This document shows, piece after piece, positions 1 to 8,258 of a stretch of DNA of 64,000 bases. The translations under genes and the position numbers were made by a program. The stretch comes from JAKQHY01 sp034429475 (GTDB taxonomy: Bacteria; Chloroflexota; Anaerolineae; B4-G1; SLSP01), in the NCBI GenBank assembly GCA_034429475.1, contig DAOUGD010000289.1:6233-70232 (forward strand), in the 5' to 3' direction. The notes under the pieces were generated by a model. The model saw nothing but the letters and a program-made list of their open reading frames with translations. It had not been told where the DNA came from and ran no database searches. Each line of letters opens with the position of its first letter. The first letter of the stretch is position 1.

Positions 1-1
1 T

Positions 2-2455
2 ATCACTTCGCTGATCCTGGCGCGTTACGCCTGGAAACGGCGCACGATCCGGGGCGCCGAGTATTTCGCGTTGTACATGCTGGCCGCCGTCGAGTGGTCG
101 CTCTGCACGTTGCTGGGGCTGTTCAGCGAGAGCGCCGTGTTCGATCAGATCTGGGAACTCATCGGCATGATTGGCGTCAGTGTCATGCCCCTGGCGTGGT
201 TCGGGTTCACCCTCAAATACACCCGCCGCGAGAAATGGCTCAATCTGCTGACGTGGGGGCTGCTCGCTGCCGAACCGCTGGCCGCCAACGTGCTGAATAT
301 GACGACCTACCTGTATTCCGCCGTCGCGCAGTTGGTCAAACTGGAGCCGCTGCTCATCTTTGTGGACATCGTCCAACGCCTGAACCGTACCGTCCAGAGT
401 GTCCACTACGTCTACATGGGCTGCCTGCTGTTGCTCGGCGTCTTCTTTATCCTCCAGGCGTTGATCCGCGCGCCCCGGATGTACCAGGGGCAATTCCTCT
501 CCCTGTTGATCGGCGCGCTGGCGCCGTGGGTCTTTTCCTTTGCCCAGGCCTTCGATGTTTACCTCATCCCCAACTTTGATCTCATGCCCATCGCGTTTGC
601 CGTGGGAGGCCTGGTGGCTGCCTGGGGCATTTTCCGCTATCAAGTCTTTGACATCCTCCCCATTGCGCTGGATACGGTTGTCGAGAACATCAACGACGGC
701 GTCGTGGTGTTGGATATGCTGGCGCGCATCATTGACATGAACCCGATGGCCGAGCGGATGTTGAATCTGTCCCTGAACAACGTCGCCGGCATTCCCGTGA
801 CCCAGGTGCTGGCCGATTGGCCCGCCTTGCAGCTCAATCTGGATCAGGAAACTACGCAAGTTGCCGAAATTACCCTGGGAACTGCCGCCGACCCGCATCC
901 CTGTGAAGTGCATCTCTCCTCCCTGCGCGACCGGCAGGATGCCGTGTTTGGCCGTCTGCTGCTGATCCACGACATCACCGAGCGCAAGCAGGTAGAAGCT
1001 GCGTTGCGCCAGGCGAAGGAGACTGCCGAAGAAGCCGCCCGCGCCGCCGAAGCCGCCAACCGCGCCAAGAGCGTCTTCCTGGCGAACATGAGCCACGAAT
1101 TGCGCACCCCGCTCAACGCCATCCTCGGCTTCTCGGAATTGATGTACCGCAACCCCACCCTCAACGACGACCAGCGCGAGAACCTGGAGACCATCAATCG
1201 CAGCGGCCAACATCTGCTCACGCTGATCAACGATGTGCTGGAAATGTCTAAAATTGAGGCCGGCCGCACCACCCTCAACCCGCAAAGCTTCGACCTGCAC
1301 CGCCTGTTGGAAGCGTTGGAAAGCATGTTTCACCTGCGCGCGACCAACAAGGGATTGCAGCTTATCTTCGACTGCGCCGCCGACGTGCCGCAGTACGTCC
1401 GCACGGACGAAAGCAAACTGCGCCAAGTGCTCATCAACCTGTTGAGCAATGCGATCAAGTTCACCCCGGAAGGCGGCGTGACGTTGCGGGTGAGGAGTGA
1501 GGAGTCTCCTAACTCCTATCTCCTAACTCCTAACTCCTATCTTCTTCACTTTGAGGTGCAAGATACCGGCGTGGGCATTGCCCCCGACGAACTCGCCAAA
1601 CTCTTCGATCCGTTTGTGCAGACGACCAGCGGGCAGAAATCGCAGGAAGGCACCGGGCTGGGGTTGCCCATCAGCCTGGAATTTGTCAAACTGATGGGCG
1701 GGACCCTTGCGGTGGAAAGTGAACTGGATCGCGGCAGCATCTTCAAATTTGACGTGTGCGCCGACGCCGCCGACGCCGCCGACGTTCCCGGTGAAGAGAC
1801 GCCGCGCCGGGTGCTGGGCCTCGCGCCCGACCAGCCCACCTACCGTATCCTCGTCGTCGAAGACCGCGAGCCGAGCCGCAAGTTGCTCATCAAGTTGCTG
1901 CAACCGCTTGGCTTCGACGTGCGCGGCGTGCCTAACGGCCAGCAGGGGGTGCAGATGTGGGAAGAATGGGACCCGCACCTCATCTGGATGGATATGCGGA
2001 TGCCGGTGATGGACGGCTACGAGGCCACCAAGCGCATCAAGGCCACCGTCAAGGGGCAGGCGACCGTCATCGTGGCGCTCACCGCCAGCGCGTTTGAGGA
2101 AGACCGCGCGATGATTCTCTCCAACGGCTGCGACGACTTCCTGCGCAAGCCCTTCCGCGAGTCGGAAGTTTTCGCCATGCTGGAAAAGCACCTGGGCGTG
2201 CGCTTCCTCTACGCGGAAGACGAGAAATCCGAGAAGAAGGCCGCCGCCGAAGCGCCCCTCACCCCGCAATCGCTGGCCGGACTGCCTGCCACCTGGATCG
2301 CCGCCCTCCACGAGGCCGCCCTCTCCGCCGACATTGACGCCACCCTCACCCTCCTCGACCAGATTCACGGCGATCACCCGGCCTTGTCCACCACCCTGGC
2401 GAAGCTCGCCAACGACTTCCGCTTCGACGTGTTGATGAATTTGACGCAAGCCTGA
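2..2455 (+). CDS. hybrid sensor histidine kinase / response regulator, 5'-truncated by the window edge
   Basis: The frame is already open at base 2 and its first residues continue a membrane helix, so the true start lies left of the window. In order the protein shows several hydrophobic segments like the histidine-kinase N-terminal 7TM sensor, a PAS domain (NINDGVVVLD), a HisKA dimerisation helix with the phospho-acceptor His at codon 365 (SHELRTPLNAILG), a HATPase_c domain (N box LLSNAIKFTP, G1 DTGVGIA, G2 GTGLGLP) and a receiver domain with phospho-acceptor Asp at codon 664 (MDMRMPVMDG) and the conserved Lys (RKPF). A 70-residue helical tail follows. It would phosphorylate its own receiver or pass phosphate to a partner outside the window. 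The loop between the N and G1 boxes is encoded by an intergenic-type repeat (1496-1548). Confidence 0.93.
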   Translation: MTSLILARYAWKRRTIRGAEYFALYMLAAVEWSLCTLLGLFSESAVFDQIWELIGMIGVSVMPLAWFGFTLKYTRREKWLNLLTWGLLAAEPLAANVLNMTTYLYSAVAQLVKLEPLLIFVDIVQRLNRTVQSVHYVYMGCLLLLGVFFILQALIRAPRMYQGQFLSLLIGALAPWVFSFAQAFDVYLIPNFDLMPIAFAVGGLVAAWGIFRYQVFDILPIALDTVVENINDGVVVLDMLARIIDMNPMAERMLNLSLNNVAGIPVTQVLADWPALQLNLDQETTQVAEITLGTAADPHPCEVHLSSLRDRQDAVFGRLLLIHDITERKQVEAALRQAKETAEEAARAAEAANRAKSVFLANMSHELRTPLNAILGFSELMYRNPTLNDDQRENLETINRSGQHLLTLINDVLEMSKIEAGRTTLNPQSFDLHRLLEALESMFHLRATNKGLQLIFDCAADVPQYVRTDESKLRQVLINLLSNAIKFTPEGGVTLRVRSEESPNSYLLTPNSYLLHFEVQDTGVGIAPDELAKLFDPFVQTTSGQKSQEGTGLGLPISLEFVKLMGGTLAVESELDRGSIFKFDVCADAADAADVPGEETPRRVLGLAPDQPTYRILVVEDREPSRKLLIKLLQPLGFDVRGVPNGQQGVQMWEEWDPHLIWMDMRMPVMDGYEATKRIKATVKGQATVIVALTASAFEEDRAMILSNGCDDFLRKPFRESEVFAMLEKHLGVRFLYAEDEKSEKKAAAEAPLTPQSLAGLPATWIAALHEAALSADIDATLTLLDQIHGDHPALSTTLAKLANDFRFDVLMNLTQA
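1496..1548 (+). repeat. CTAACTC-type tandem repeat inside a coding sequence
   Basis: Near-tandem copies of a cctaactc/cctatctc unit lie in frame inside the ATPase domain of the histidine kinase and translate to a duplicated PNSYLL motif. The same unit fills noncoding gaps at 6964-7009, 33030-33090 and 38300-38333. Confidence 0.85.
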
Positions 2456-2467
2456 AATCCCAGAATT

Positions 2468-2544
2468 TAACGCCAAGACGCGAAGACGCAGAGGCGCAAA
2501 AAAACTAAAATTAGAATCCTTTGCGTCTTTGCGTCTTTGCGTTG
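2468..2544. repeat. mirrored 'acgcaaagacgc' repeat
   Basis: A left arm of acgcgaagacgcagaggcgc-like units and a right arm of their reverse complement (ttgcgtctttgcgtc) flank an AT-rich centre. The transcript could fold into a long imperfect hairpin just before the helicase ribosome binding site. Related copies lie at 8166-8238 and 9580-9611. Confidence 0.8.
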
Positions 2545-2556
2545 AAAAGGATCCTT

Positions 2557-5100
2557 TTGAGCAACTCCAGCTTGGATTACCTCCTTTCCACCCTCCGCGC
2601 CGACCCGCGCTTCATCCGCAATGTGACGGCGTGGCAGACGTTGTCGCGTCACACCGCCGAGTCCGCGCCCTGGCCTTCCGTAGACGATGCGCTCGTGGCA
2701 GCGGGGCGCAAGCAGGGGATCGCGCAACTCTACACGCACCAGGCGCAGGCGGTGGATGCCGCGCTTGCCGGACGCAACGTCGTGTTGGCGACCGGCACGG
2801 CGTCCGGCAAGACGTTGGGCTACACGCTGCCCCTCCTCAATCACCTGCTGCACGATCCCGCCGCCACCGCGCTGCTGCTCTTCCCCACCAAAGCCCTGGC
2901 CCACGACCAAATCGCGGCGATGGAACGCTGGATCGGCGCGCTGCAAGCTCCCCTCGCCCTGCGCCCCTACGATGGCGACACCCCCACGAGCCGCCGCGCC
3001 GCCATCCGCAAGGAAGCCCGCCTGCTCGTCTCCAACCCGGACATGCTGCACCTGGGCATCCTGCCGCACCATACCCAGTGGGTGCGCTTCTTCAGCGGCT
3101 TACGGTATATCGTGCTGGACGAACTGCACACCTACCGGGGCGTCTTCGGCAGCCACGTCGCCAACGTGCTGCGCCGCGTGCGCCGCATCGCGCGCTTCTA
3201 CGGCGCGGAGCCGCGATTGCTCGCCGCCTCGGCCACCATCGCCAACCCGCAAATTCTGGCCGAAAGCCTCTGGGAAGCCCCCGTCGTTGCCATTGACGCG
3301 GACGGCGCGCCCTACGGCGAACGCCACATCCTCTTCTACAACCCGCCGCTGCTCAACCCCACGTTGGGCCTGCGCGCCAGCGCATCCGCCGAAGCGGTGA
3401 CGCTCGCGATCCAACTGCTGCGCGCCGGCGTGCAGACCATCCTCTTCGCCCGCGCCCGTATCAGCGTGGAGTTGCTGCTGCGTGATCTGCGCGCCCGCGC
3501 CATCGAAAACGGTCTTGATCCGGACAGCATCCAGGGCTACCGGGGCGGCTACTTGCCCGAAGAGCGCCGCGCCATCGAGCGCGGCCTGCGTGAGGGGCGT
3601 GTCCGCACCGTCGTCGCCACCAACGCGCTGGAACTGGGCATTGACATCGGCGCGCTGGACGCCTCCATCCTCGTCGGCTACCCTGGCACCATCGCCGCGA
3701 CGCGCCAACAGATGGGCCGCGCCGGGCGGCGGGCGGGCGTCTCGCTGTCCGTGCTGATTGCCACGCCTTCCCCGCTGGATCAATACCTGGTGACGCACCC
3801 CGAATACTTCTTCGGGCGCTCCCCGGAAGAGGCGCGTGTGGCCCCCGACACGTTGAGCCTGCTGGCCTCCCACCTGACGTGCGCCACGTTTGAACTGCCC
3901 TTCACCGCCGACGAACCTTTCGGCAATTTCACCGAAACCGGCGCGCTGCTGGAGGCGTTGGCGGCGGACGAGGTGCTGCACAGCAGCGGCGGGCGCTTTA
4001 CCTGGGTGGGCGACAGCTACCCGGCGCAGGGCATCTCGCTGCGCTCCGCCACGCCCGACGCCGTCGTCATCAAGACAGGAGAGGGCGGCGTGCTCGGTAC
4101 AGTGGATCGCCCCAGCGCGCCCTGCCTCGTCCACACGGGCGCAGTCTACTTCCACGCGGCTGAGTCCTACGTCATCGAATCCCTGGATTGGGAGCAAGGG
4201 GTGGCGCTGGCCCGTCCCGCCGACCTGGATTACTACACCGTTGCGGCGTCCAGTTCCAGGGTGGAGGTGCTGGCCGTGCGCCGTCACCTGGCGCTGGAGG
4301 GCCTGGAATCGCCGGCGCAACTGAGCGACGAAGAGGTGCTGGTCCACACGCAGGCCGTGGGCTACCGGCGTGTTTTGCAAGCGACGCACGAGACGCTGGA
4401 TTGGGGCGCGATTGATCTGCCGGAGCAAGTCTTGGAGACCGAGGCGTTCCGGCTGACGCTCTCCCCGCCCGTTGTAGAGGCGCTGGCGGATGAGGGCGTC
4501 CTCGTCGCTCCACTGGACTATGGCCCGGAGTGGCCCGCCGTCGCCGCGAGCATTCTGGAACGCGACGGTCAACGCTGCCGGGTGTGTGGCGCGGCAGCGC
4601 AGCCGGGACATCCGCTGGAAGTCCACCATCTCACCGCTCTGCGGACGTTCCTCGCGCAGAATCCGCGCCCCGTCGCCCTCAAACTCGCGCACGCGCCGGA
4701 CAACCTGCTCACCGTCTGCCCGACGTGCCATCGTCAAATCGAACGGGCGCGCGGCGCGCGGACGGCGTTGGGCGGGCTGGCGTACCTCCTGCATCACCTG
4801 GCCCCCGTCTTCCTGATGTGCGATCCCGGCGACCTGGGTACGTCCGTCGAAGCCCGCGATCCCGCGAGCGGGCAGCCGGCCGTCGTTGTCTACGATGCCG
4901 TCCCCGGTGGGGTTGGACTCAGCCCGCGTCTAGTAGACCTGTGGCCGCAACTGACACAGGCTGCATTGGAGCGCGTTCGACTCTGCCCGTGCAGCGACGG
5001 CTGCCCCTCCTGCGTCGGCCCCGTCGGCGAGACCGAACCTGGCGCAAAGGACGGCGCCCGGCGTTTGTTGGAGCTGCTGCCAGGGGCGAGGGCTTTGTAG
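2557..5100 (+). CDS. DExH-box helicase of the YprA/MrfA type with an embedded HNH motif and C-terminal four-Cys domain
   Basis: Superfamily 2 helicase with motif I GTASGKT near residue 86, motif II DELH at 188, SATI, NALELGID and motif VI QQMGRAGRR. The C-terminus carries Cys 810, 812, 816 and 819 in the CPCSDGCPSC pattern of the DUF1998/MZB zinc domain. Between core and zinc domain is an HNH-like module: CRVC (674-677), EVHH (His 690-691), NLLTVCPTCH (721-725). The start chosen is TTG 2557, which has AAAAGG six bases upstream. An earlier in-frame TTG at 2521 lies inside the repeat. In Bacillus the homologous helicase works with the exonuclease MrfB in mitomycin repair (family knowledge). No such partner gene is nearby, so the HNH module may supply nuclease activity in cis (inference). 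Confidence 0.88.
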   Translation: MSNSSLDYLLSTLRADPRFIRNVTAWQTLSRHTAESAPWPSVDDALVAAGRKQGIAQLYTHQAQAVDAALAGRNVVLATGTASGKTLGYTLPLLNHLLHDPAATALLLFPTKALAHDQIAAMERWIGALQAPLALRPYDGDTPTSRRAAIRKEARLLVSNPDMLHLGILPHHTQWVRFFSGLRYIVLDELHTYRGVFGSHVANVLRRVRRIARFYGAEPRLLAASATIANPQILAESLWEAPVVAIDADGAPYGERHILFYNPPLLNPTLGLRASASAEAVTLAIQLLRAGVQTILFARARISVELLLRDLRARAIENGLDPDSIQGYRGGYLPEERRAIERGLREGRVRTVVATNALELGIDIGALDASILVGYPGTIAATRQQMGRAGRRAGVSLSVLIATPSPLDQYLVTHPEYFFGRSPEEARVAPDTLSLLASHLTCATFELPFTADEPFGNFTETGALLEALAADEVLHSSGGRFTWVGDSYPAQGISLRSATPDAVVIKTGEGGVLGTVDRPSAPCLVHTGAVYFHAAESYVIESLDWEQGVALARPADLDYYTVAASSSRVEVLAVRRHLALEGLESPAQLSDEEVLVHTQAVGYRRVLQATHETLDWGAIDLPEQVLETEAFRLTLSPPVVEALADEGVLVAPLDYGPEWPAVAASILERDGQRCRVCGAAAQPGHPLEVHHLTALRTFLAQNPRPVALKLAHAPDNLLTVCPTCHRQIERARGARTALGGLAYLLHHLAPVFLMCDPGDLGTSVEARDPASGQPAVVVYDAVPGGVGLSPRLVDLWPQLTQAALERVRLCPCSDGCPSCVGPVGETEPGAKDGARRLLELLPGARAL

Positions 5101-5180
5101 TATAATGGTTTTAGGCCGGTACAGGATGAGTAGCTGCCATATCGAAGATGAGTTTGAAGGACGGAGGCGTTGACTGTGTT

Positions 5181-5807
5181 ATGGATACAGCAGTTGGAAA
5201 AACGTTAGAACAAAAGTATTTGAACGAACGGCGGGAATTTCGACTGGATGCTAGTCGCATTCGGCTTTATGTAAAAGACATGGATGGAGAGGTCGAAACG
5301 TTTATCGAATACGAAACAATTACCCCTCAAAAGAGAAGTATTGTTCAACAAGACGGAAGATTATATATTGCAGCAATCTCATTAGGTATATTTGGCTTGG
5401 TGGGATTGGTACTAAACTTTGCGGGAATTGGTGTATTGATGCGCTGGACACCTCTGTGGATAGTTGCAAGTCTGATATTCTTTGGATTTCATTTTGTAAA
5501 GCGTCGTCTGTATCTGTTAGTGGATTTGACCACTAACAAGTCGATTTTCTTTCTTCAGGACAGGCCAAGCAAAGCGATATTGGACCAATTCTTATCACAG
5601 ATGTACGATATTCAAAAAAGCTACATGCGTAAAACTTATTTTGTCCACACGCCTGGAAGTGATATTGATAGCGAAATGAGAAAATTCCAATGGTTGTTCA
5701 AACAGGGTTTTATTTCAGAAGTGGAACTTCAGCAAATGCGAGCAACTATGGTGACATCCAATATGGTTGAGCAATCAAGTCTTAAATCGGAGAGAATACT
5801 TCACTGA
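5181..5807 (+). CDS. membrane protein of unknown function with a SHOCT-like C-terminus
   Basis: About 208 residues. A soluble N-terminal region is followed by two transmembrane helices (IAAISLGIFGLVGLV and LWIVASLIFFGFHFV) and a cytoplasmic tail. Near the C-terminus the stretch KFQWLFKQGFISEVELQQM resembles the short SHOCT motif seen at the ends of many bacterial membrane proteins. The gene is visibly AT-richer than its neighbours, suggesting acquisition. The start is uncertain: ATG 5181 has GGAGG 13 bases upstream, ATG 5148 has no clear ribosome binding site. A TATAAT at 5101-5106 could be a -10 box but lacks a good -35. No specific function can be assigned. Confidence 0.7.
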   Translation: MDTAVGKTLEQKYLNERREFRLDASRIRLYVKDMDGEVETFIEYETITPQKRSIVQQDGRLYIAAISLGIFGLVGLVLNFAGIGVLMRWTPLWIVASLIFFGFHFVKRRLYLLVDLTTNKSIFFLQDRPSKAILDQFLSQMYDIQKSYMRKTYFVHTPGSDIDSEMRKFQWLFKQGFISEVELQQMRATMVTSNMVEQSSLKSERILH

Positions 5808-5916
5808 ATTTGGTGGCCGAAATAGGTTGAGGTCCAAATACTTGATGTGCCGGTGTCTGCTAGTGCTTAATGAGCGCCGATTCGAGAGGGGTATTAGGAT
5901 TGATGAGAGGTGAGTA

Positions 5917-6249
5917 ATGGAATTGGAAGAATATTTTGACTTCCTCGCGCCGGACGATATTCGGATCAAAGGAACGCGCGTAGGTATTGAGAGTGTTTTG
6001 TATGAGTACATTCATCGTGAACGCACGCCCGAAATGATACAACAACATTTTCCATCACTCACCCTGGACCAGGTATATGCCACGATTTTATATTACTTGC
6101 ATAATCGGGCGAAGGTGGATGCCTACATTGCCGATTGGTTGGAATGGGGCCGCCGGATGCGTCAGGAACAAGCGCTGAATCCCCCTCCCTTTGTAGCGTA
6201 CTTGCGCCAATTTAAAGCCACGCAGCAGGCGCTCAGGGGCAATGAATAG
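5917..6249 (+). CDS. DUF433 family protein, probable antitoxin
   Basis: A 110-residue protein whose first 75 residues match the DUF433 pattern: DDIRIKGTRVGIESVL, then the helical MIQQHFPSLTLDQVYATILYY. DUF433 proteins are winged-helix-like and often pair with PIN toxins as VapB-type antitoxins (family knowledge). The remaining 35 residues are charged and could bind the toxin. The start ATG 5917 is preceded by GAGAGGTGA. The PIN gene begins two bases after the stop, so the pair is almost certainly cotranscribed and translationally coupled. It may repress its own promoter, as such antitoxins commonly do, but no clear operator was identified upstream. Confidence 0.8.
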   Translation: MELEEYFDFLAPDDIRIKGTRVGIESVLYEYIHRERTPEMIQQHFPSLTLDQVYATILYYLHNRAKVDAYIADWLEWGRRMRQEQALNPPPFVAYLRQFKATQQALRGNE

Positions 6250-6251
6250 CT

Positions 6252-6686
6252 ATGCGTTTGTATCTGGATAACTGCTGTTTCAATCGCCCATTTGATGACC
6301 AGAGTATGCTGACGATTCGGTTGGAGACAGAAGCTAAATTGCATATTCAAGCCGCCATTCGCGCCGGCCACTATGCTTTGGGGTGGTCCTATATCCTCGA
6401 TTATGAAAATGCAGCGAATCCACTGGATGAACGCCGTAGCGAGATACAGAAATGGGAAACACTGGCAGATGCTTTTGTTGCTGAGACTCCGGCGATCCTG
6501 GCAACGATGAGAGACCGAGTAGCTGCCGGTTTCAAGCCATTGGATGCGCTGCATTTGGCGTGCGCACAGGCTTTAGAATGTGACTATTTTTTGACGGTTG
6601 ATAAGGGTATTTTGAAAAAAGCGCGGGCCATGACTGGCCTACGGGTTATGAACCCAATTGATTTTGTCATTGAACAAGGATTGTGA
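6252..6686 (+). CDS. PIN-domain protein, probable VapC-like RNase toxin
   Basis: A 144-residue protein starting MRLYLDNCCFNRPF, with the first PIN acidic residue at Asp 6. Later acidic residues fall in KPLDALHLACA and DYFLTVDKGILKKA, the usual PIN pattern of D..H and FLT.D. PIN proteins are Mg-dependent endoribonucleases that cleave tRNA or rRNA when freed from their antitoxin. The gene sits directly behind the DUF433 antitoxin-like gene and overlaps or abuts a third small gene, making a three-gene cassette. Low GC relative to the flanks fits transfer. The substrate cannot be read from the sequence. Confidence 0.8.
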   Translation: MRLYLDNCCFNRPFDDQSMLTIRLETEAKLHIQAAIRAGHYALGWSYILDYENAANPLDERRSEIQKWETLADAFVAETPAILATMRDRVAAGFKPLDALHLACAQALECDYFLTVDKGILKKARAMTGLRVMNPIDFVIEQGL

Positions 6687-6688
6687 TA

Positions 6689-6931
6689 ATGACTGTTGTA
6701 AAAGTGGATGCAGAAATCAAGGTCTTGGGGTTTGAAATCCTATCCCGCCATTTGGGGCTGGTGGAGGCTGAACGGTTCATCGCGCTAATCCAACGAGAGA
6801 AATTCGATTACACCCAATGGCGACAGGCTCTATTCGCAGAGTTGAGTGGTGAAGAAATCAGTCGTCAGGCAATGGAATTTCAGCGGCGCAAGCCGGCTTC
6901 CCATCCCGTTGCTACGGAAAAGGCGGCCTGA
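6689..6931 (+). CDS. small protein of the PIN/DUF433 cassette, unknown function
   Basis: An 80-residue soluble, helix-rich protein. Its best motif is GFEILSRHLGLVEAERFI followed by YTQWRQALFAELSGEEI. Proteins of this look (an xLGLVxAERFI helix, then 'DYT.wR') occur as short genes near toxin-antitoxin loci in cyanobacteria and Chloroflexota; that is recollection of a family trend, not a database result. The ATG at 6689 is two bases after the PIN stop. An in-frame GTG at 6683 would overlap the PIN gene by four bases, so coupling is likely either way. It could be a third regulator or chaperone of the cassette. Confidence 0.6.
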   Translation: MTVVKVDAEIKVLGFEILSRHLGLVEAERFIALIQREKFDYTQWRQALFAELSGEEISRQAMEFQRRKPASHPVATEKAA

Positions 6932-6963
6932 CCTTGCGTCCATTGAATGTCACCCACCATCAT

Positions 6964-7009
6964 TCACCCCTCCTAATTCCTAACTCCTAACTCGCAACTC
7001 GCAACTCGC
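6964..7009. repeat. CTAACTC-type heptamer repeat
   Basis: Runs of cctaattcctaactcc followed by taactcgcaactcgcaactc. It occupies essentially all of the gap before tsaE and ends one base before its ATG. No mirrored arm here. Confidence 0.85.
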
Positions 7010-7010
7010 C

Positions 7011-7514
7011 ATGCCCATTCTCAACTCTGACACCCTTGAATTCATCAGCCGCACCCCGGAGCAGACGCAGCGCATTGGGGCGCGGCTGGGCGCGGCGCTG
7101 ACCGGCGGCGACGTGATCGCGCTGGTCGGGCCGCTGGGCGCGGGTAAGACGGCGTTCGCGCAGGGCGTCGGCATCGGCTGGGGCGCCACGACGCCACTCA
7201 TAAGCCCCACCTTCGTCCTGGTGCGGCGTCATTCTCGCCCGCAAGATAGGACGTATCTCTATCACGTTGACCTGTACCGCGCGCCCACTGCCGCCGAAAT
7301 TGACAGCGTGGGACTCGACGAGATGCTGGGCGCCTCCGACGCGATCTGCCTGGTGGAATGGGCCGACCACGCGCCGGACGTCTTTCCCGATGAAGTCTTG
7401 TGGGTAACGCTGCGTTATCTGGATGAATTCCGCCGCTCGCTTACCTTCACCGCGTCCGGGAAGCGCCACCATACCTTGCTGGAAGCTTTACGAAAGGAGA
7501 TTGCCGGACGTTGA
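7011..7514 (+). CDS. tsaE: tRNA threonylcarbamoyladenosine biosynthesis ATPase TsaE
   Basis: A 167-residue P-loop protein with Walker A GPLGAGKTAFAQ, SPTFVLV, LYHVDLYR and WADHAPDVFP, all hallmarks of TsaE. It partners with TsaB and TsaD in forming N6-threonylcarbamoyl-adenosine at position 37 of ANN-decoding tRNAs, in the cytoplasm. ATG 7011 follows the heptamer repeat directly, so the ribosome binding site is poor or lies in the repeat. The stop overlaps the tsaB start by one base. Length and motif order are normal for the family. Confidence 0.95.
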   Translation: MPILNSDTLEFISRTPEQTQRIGARLGAALTGGDVIALVGPLGAGKTAFAQGVGIGWGATTPLISPTFVLVRRHSRPQDRTYLYHVDLYRAPTAAEIDSVGLDEMLGASDAICLVEWADHAPDVFPDEVLWVTLRYLDEFRRSLTFTASGKRHHTLLEALRKEIAGR

Positions 7515-8161
7515 TGCTCCTGGCGATAGATACCGCAACCGCGCGCGCGAGTATCGCGCTGCACGACGGCGTGACGCTCCGCTCTGAGTACACGTGGGAG
7601 GCCGCCAACCGGCACACGGTCACGCTGGCCACGCGCGTCGAACAAATGCTGGCCGCTTCCGAGGTCGCGCCCGCCGACTTGACCGCGCTGGCGGTCTGTA
7701 TCGGGCCGGGGTCGTACACCGGCGTGCGCATCGGCGTCGCCTTTGCCAAAGGGCTGACCGCCGCCCGTCAACTGCCCGTCGCCGGCGTGACCACGCTGGA
7801 CATTCTCGCTGCCGCGCAACTGCCGGATACGCGCCCATTGTATGCCGTATTCCAGGCCGGACGCAAGCGCGTGGGTTACGCCCGCTATCGTTATCAAGAA
7901 GACCATTGGCAAGTTGAAGGCGCTGTCGTTATTGCGACTTGGGACGAACTGGCAGAACAGATCGCGGAACCAGCATTGATCGTCGGCGAAATTGACCCGG
8001 CGGGCCACGCCGCCCTCCAGGCGCGGCGGAAGCTGCTCACCTTCCCGCCTCCGGCCTGGCATCTGCGCCGCGCCGGATTCCTGGCCGACCTGGGCGTGGA
8101 ACGCCTCCGCGCCGGGCAAACCGCCGACGCGCTCACCCTGACGCCGATCTATGTCCATTGA
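7514..8161 (+). CDS. tsaB: tRNA threonylcarbamoyladenosine biosynthesis protein TsaB
   Basis: A 215-residue ASKHA-fold protein starting MLLAIDTATARASIAL, with the glycine-rich IGPGSYTGVRIGVAFAKGL loop diagnostic of TsaB. It forms the scaffold with TsaD and TsaE. The start is ATG 7514, which shares its A with the tsaE TGA (TGATG), indicating translational coupling. An in-frame TTG three bases earlier is less likely. It ends before a mirrored repeat that separates it from rimI. Confidence 0.95.
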   Translation: MLLAIDTATARASIALHDGVTLRSEYTWEAANRHTVTLATRVEQMLAASEVAPADLTALAVCIGPGSYTGVRIGVAFAKGLTAARQLPVAGVTTLDILAAAQLPDTRPLYAVFQAGRKRVGYARYRYQEDHWQVEGAVVIATWDELAEQIAEPALIVGEIDPAGHAALQARRKLLTFPPPAWHLRRAGFLADLGVERLRAGQTADALTLTPIYVH

Positions 8162-8165
8162 ACAA

Positions 8166-8238
8166 TTTTTCACGCAAAGACGCAAAATCGCTAAGATTTA
8201 AAGATTTTCCCCTTTGCGTCTTTGCGCCTTTGCGTGAA
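8166..8238. repeat. mirrored 'ttcacgcaaagacgcaaa' repeat
   Basis: The left arm (ttcacgcaaagacgcaaaat) and right arm (ctttgcgtctttgcgccttt, then gcgtgaa) are near-perfect reverse complements around an AT-rich centre. It lies between tsaB and rimI. Confidence 0.85.
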
Positions 8239-8258
8239 ACTTCTCGGTGAAATCAACG

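Noticed and set aside
3100..4797. Long open frame of 565 codons opposite the helicase
   Set aside because: Arg/Gln/Gly/His-rich low-complexity translation, mirror of a GC-rich gene with clear motifs. A shadow frame.
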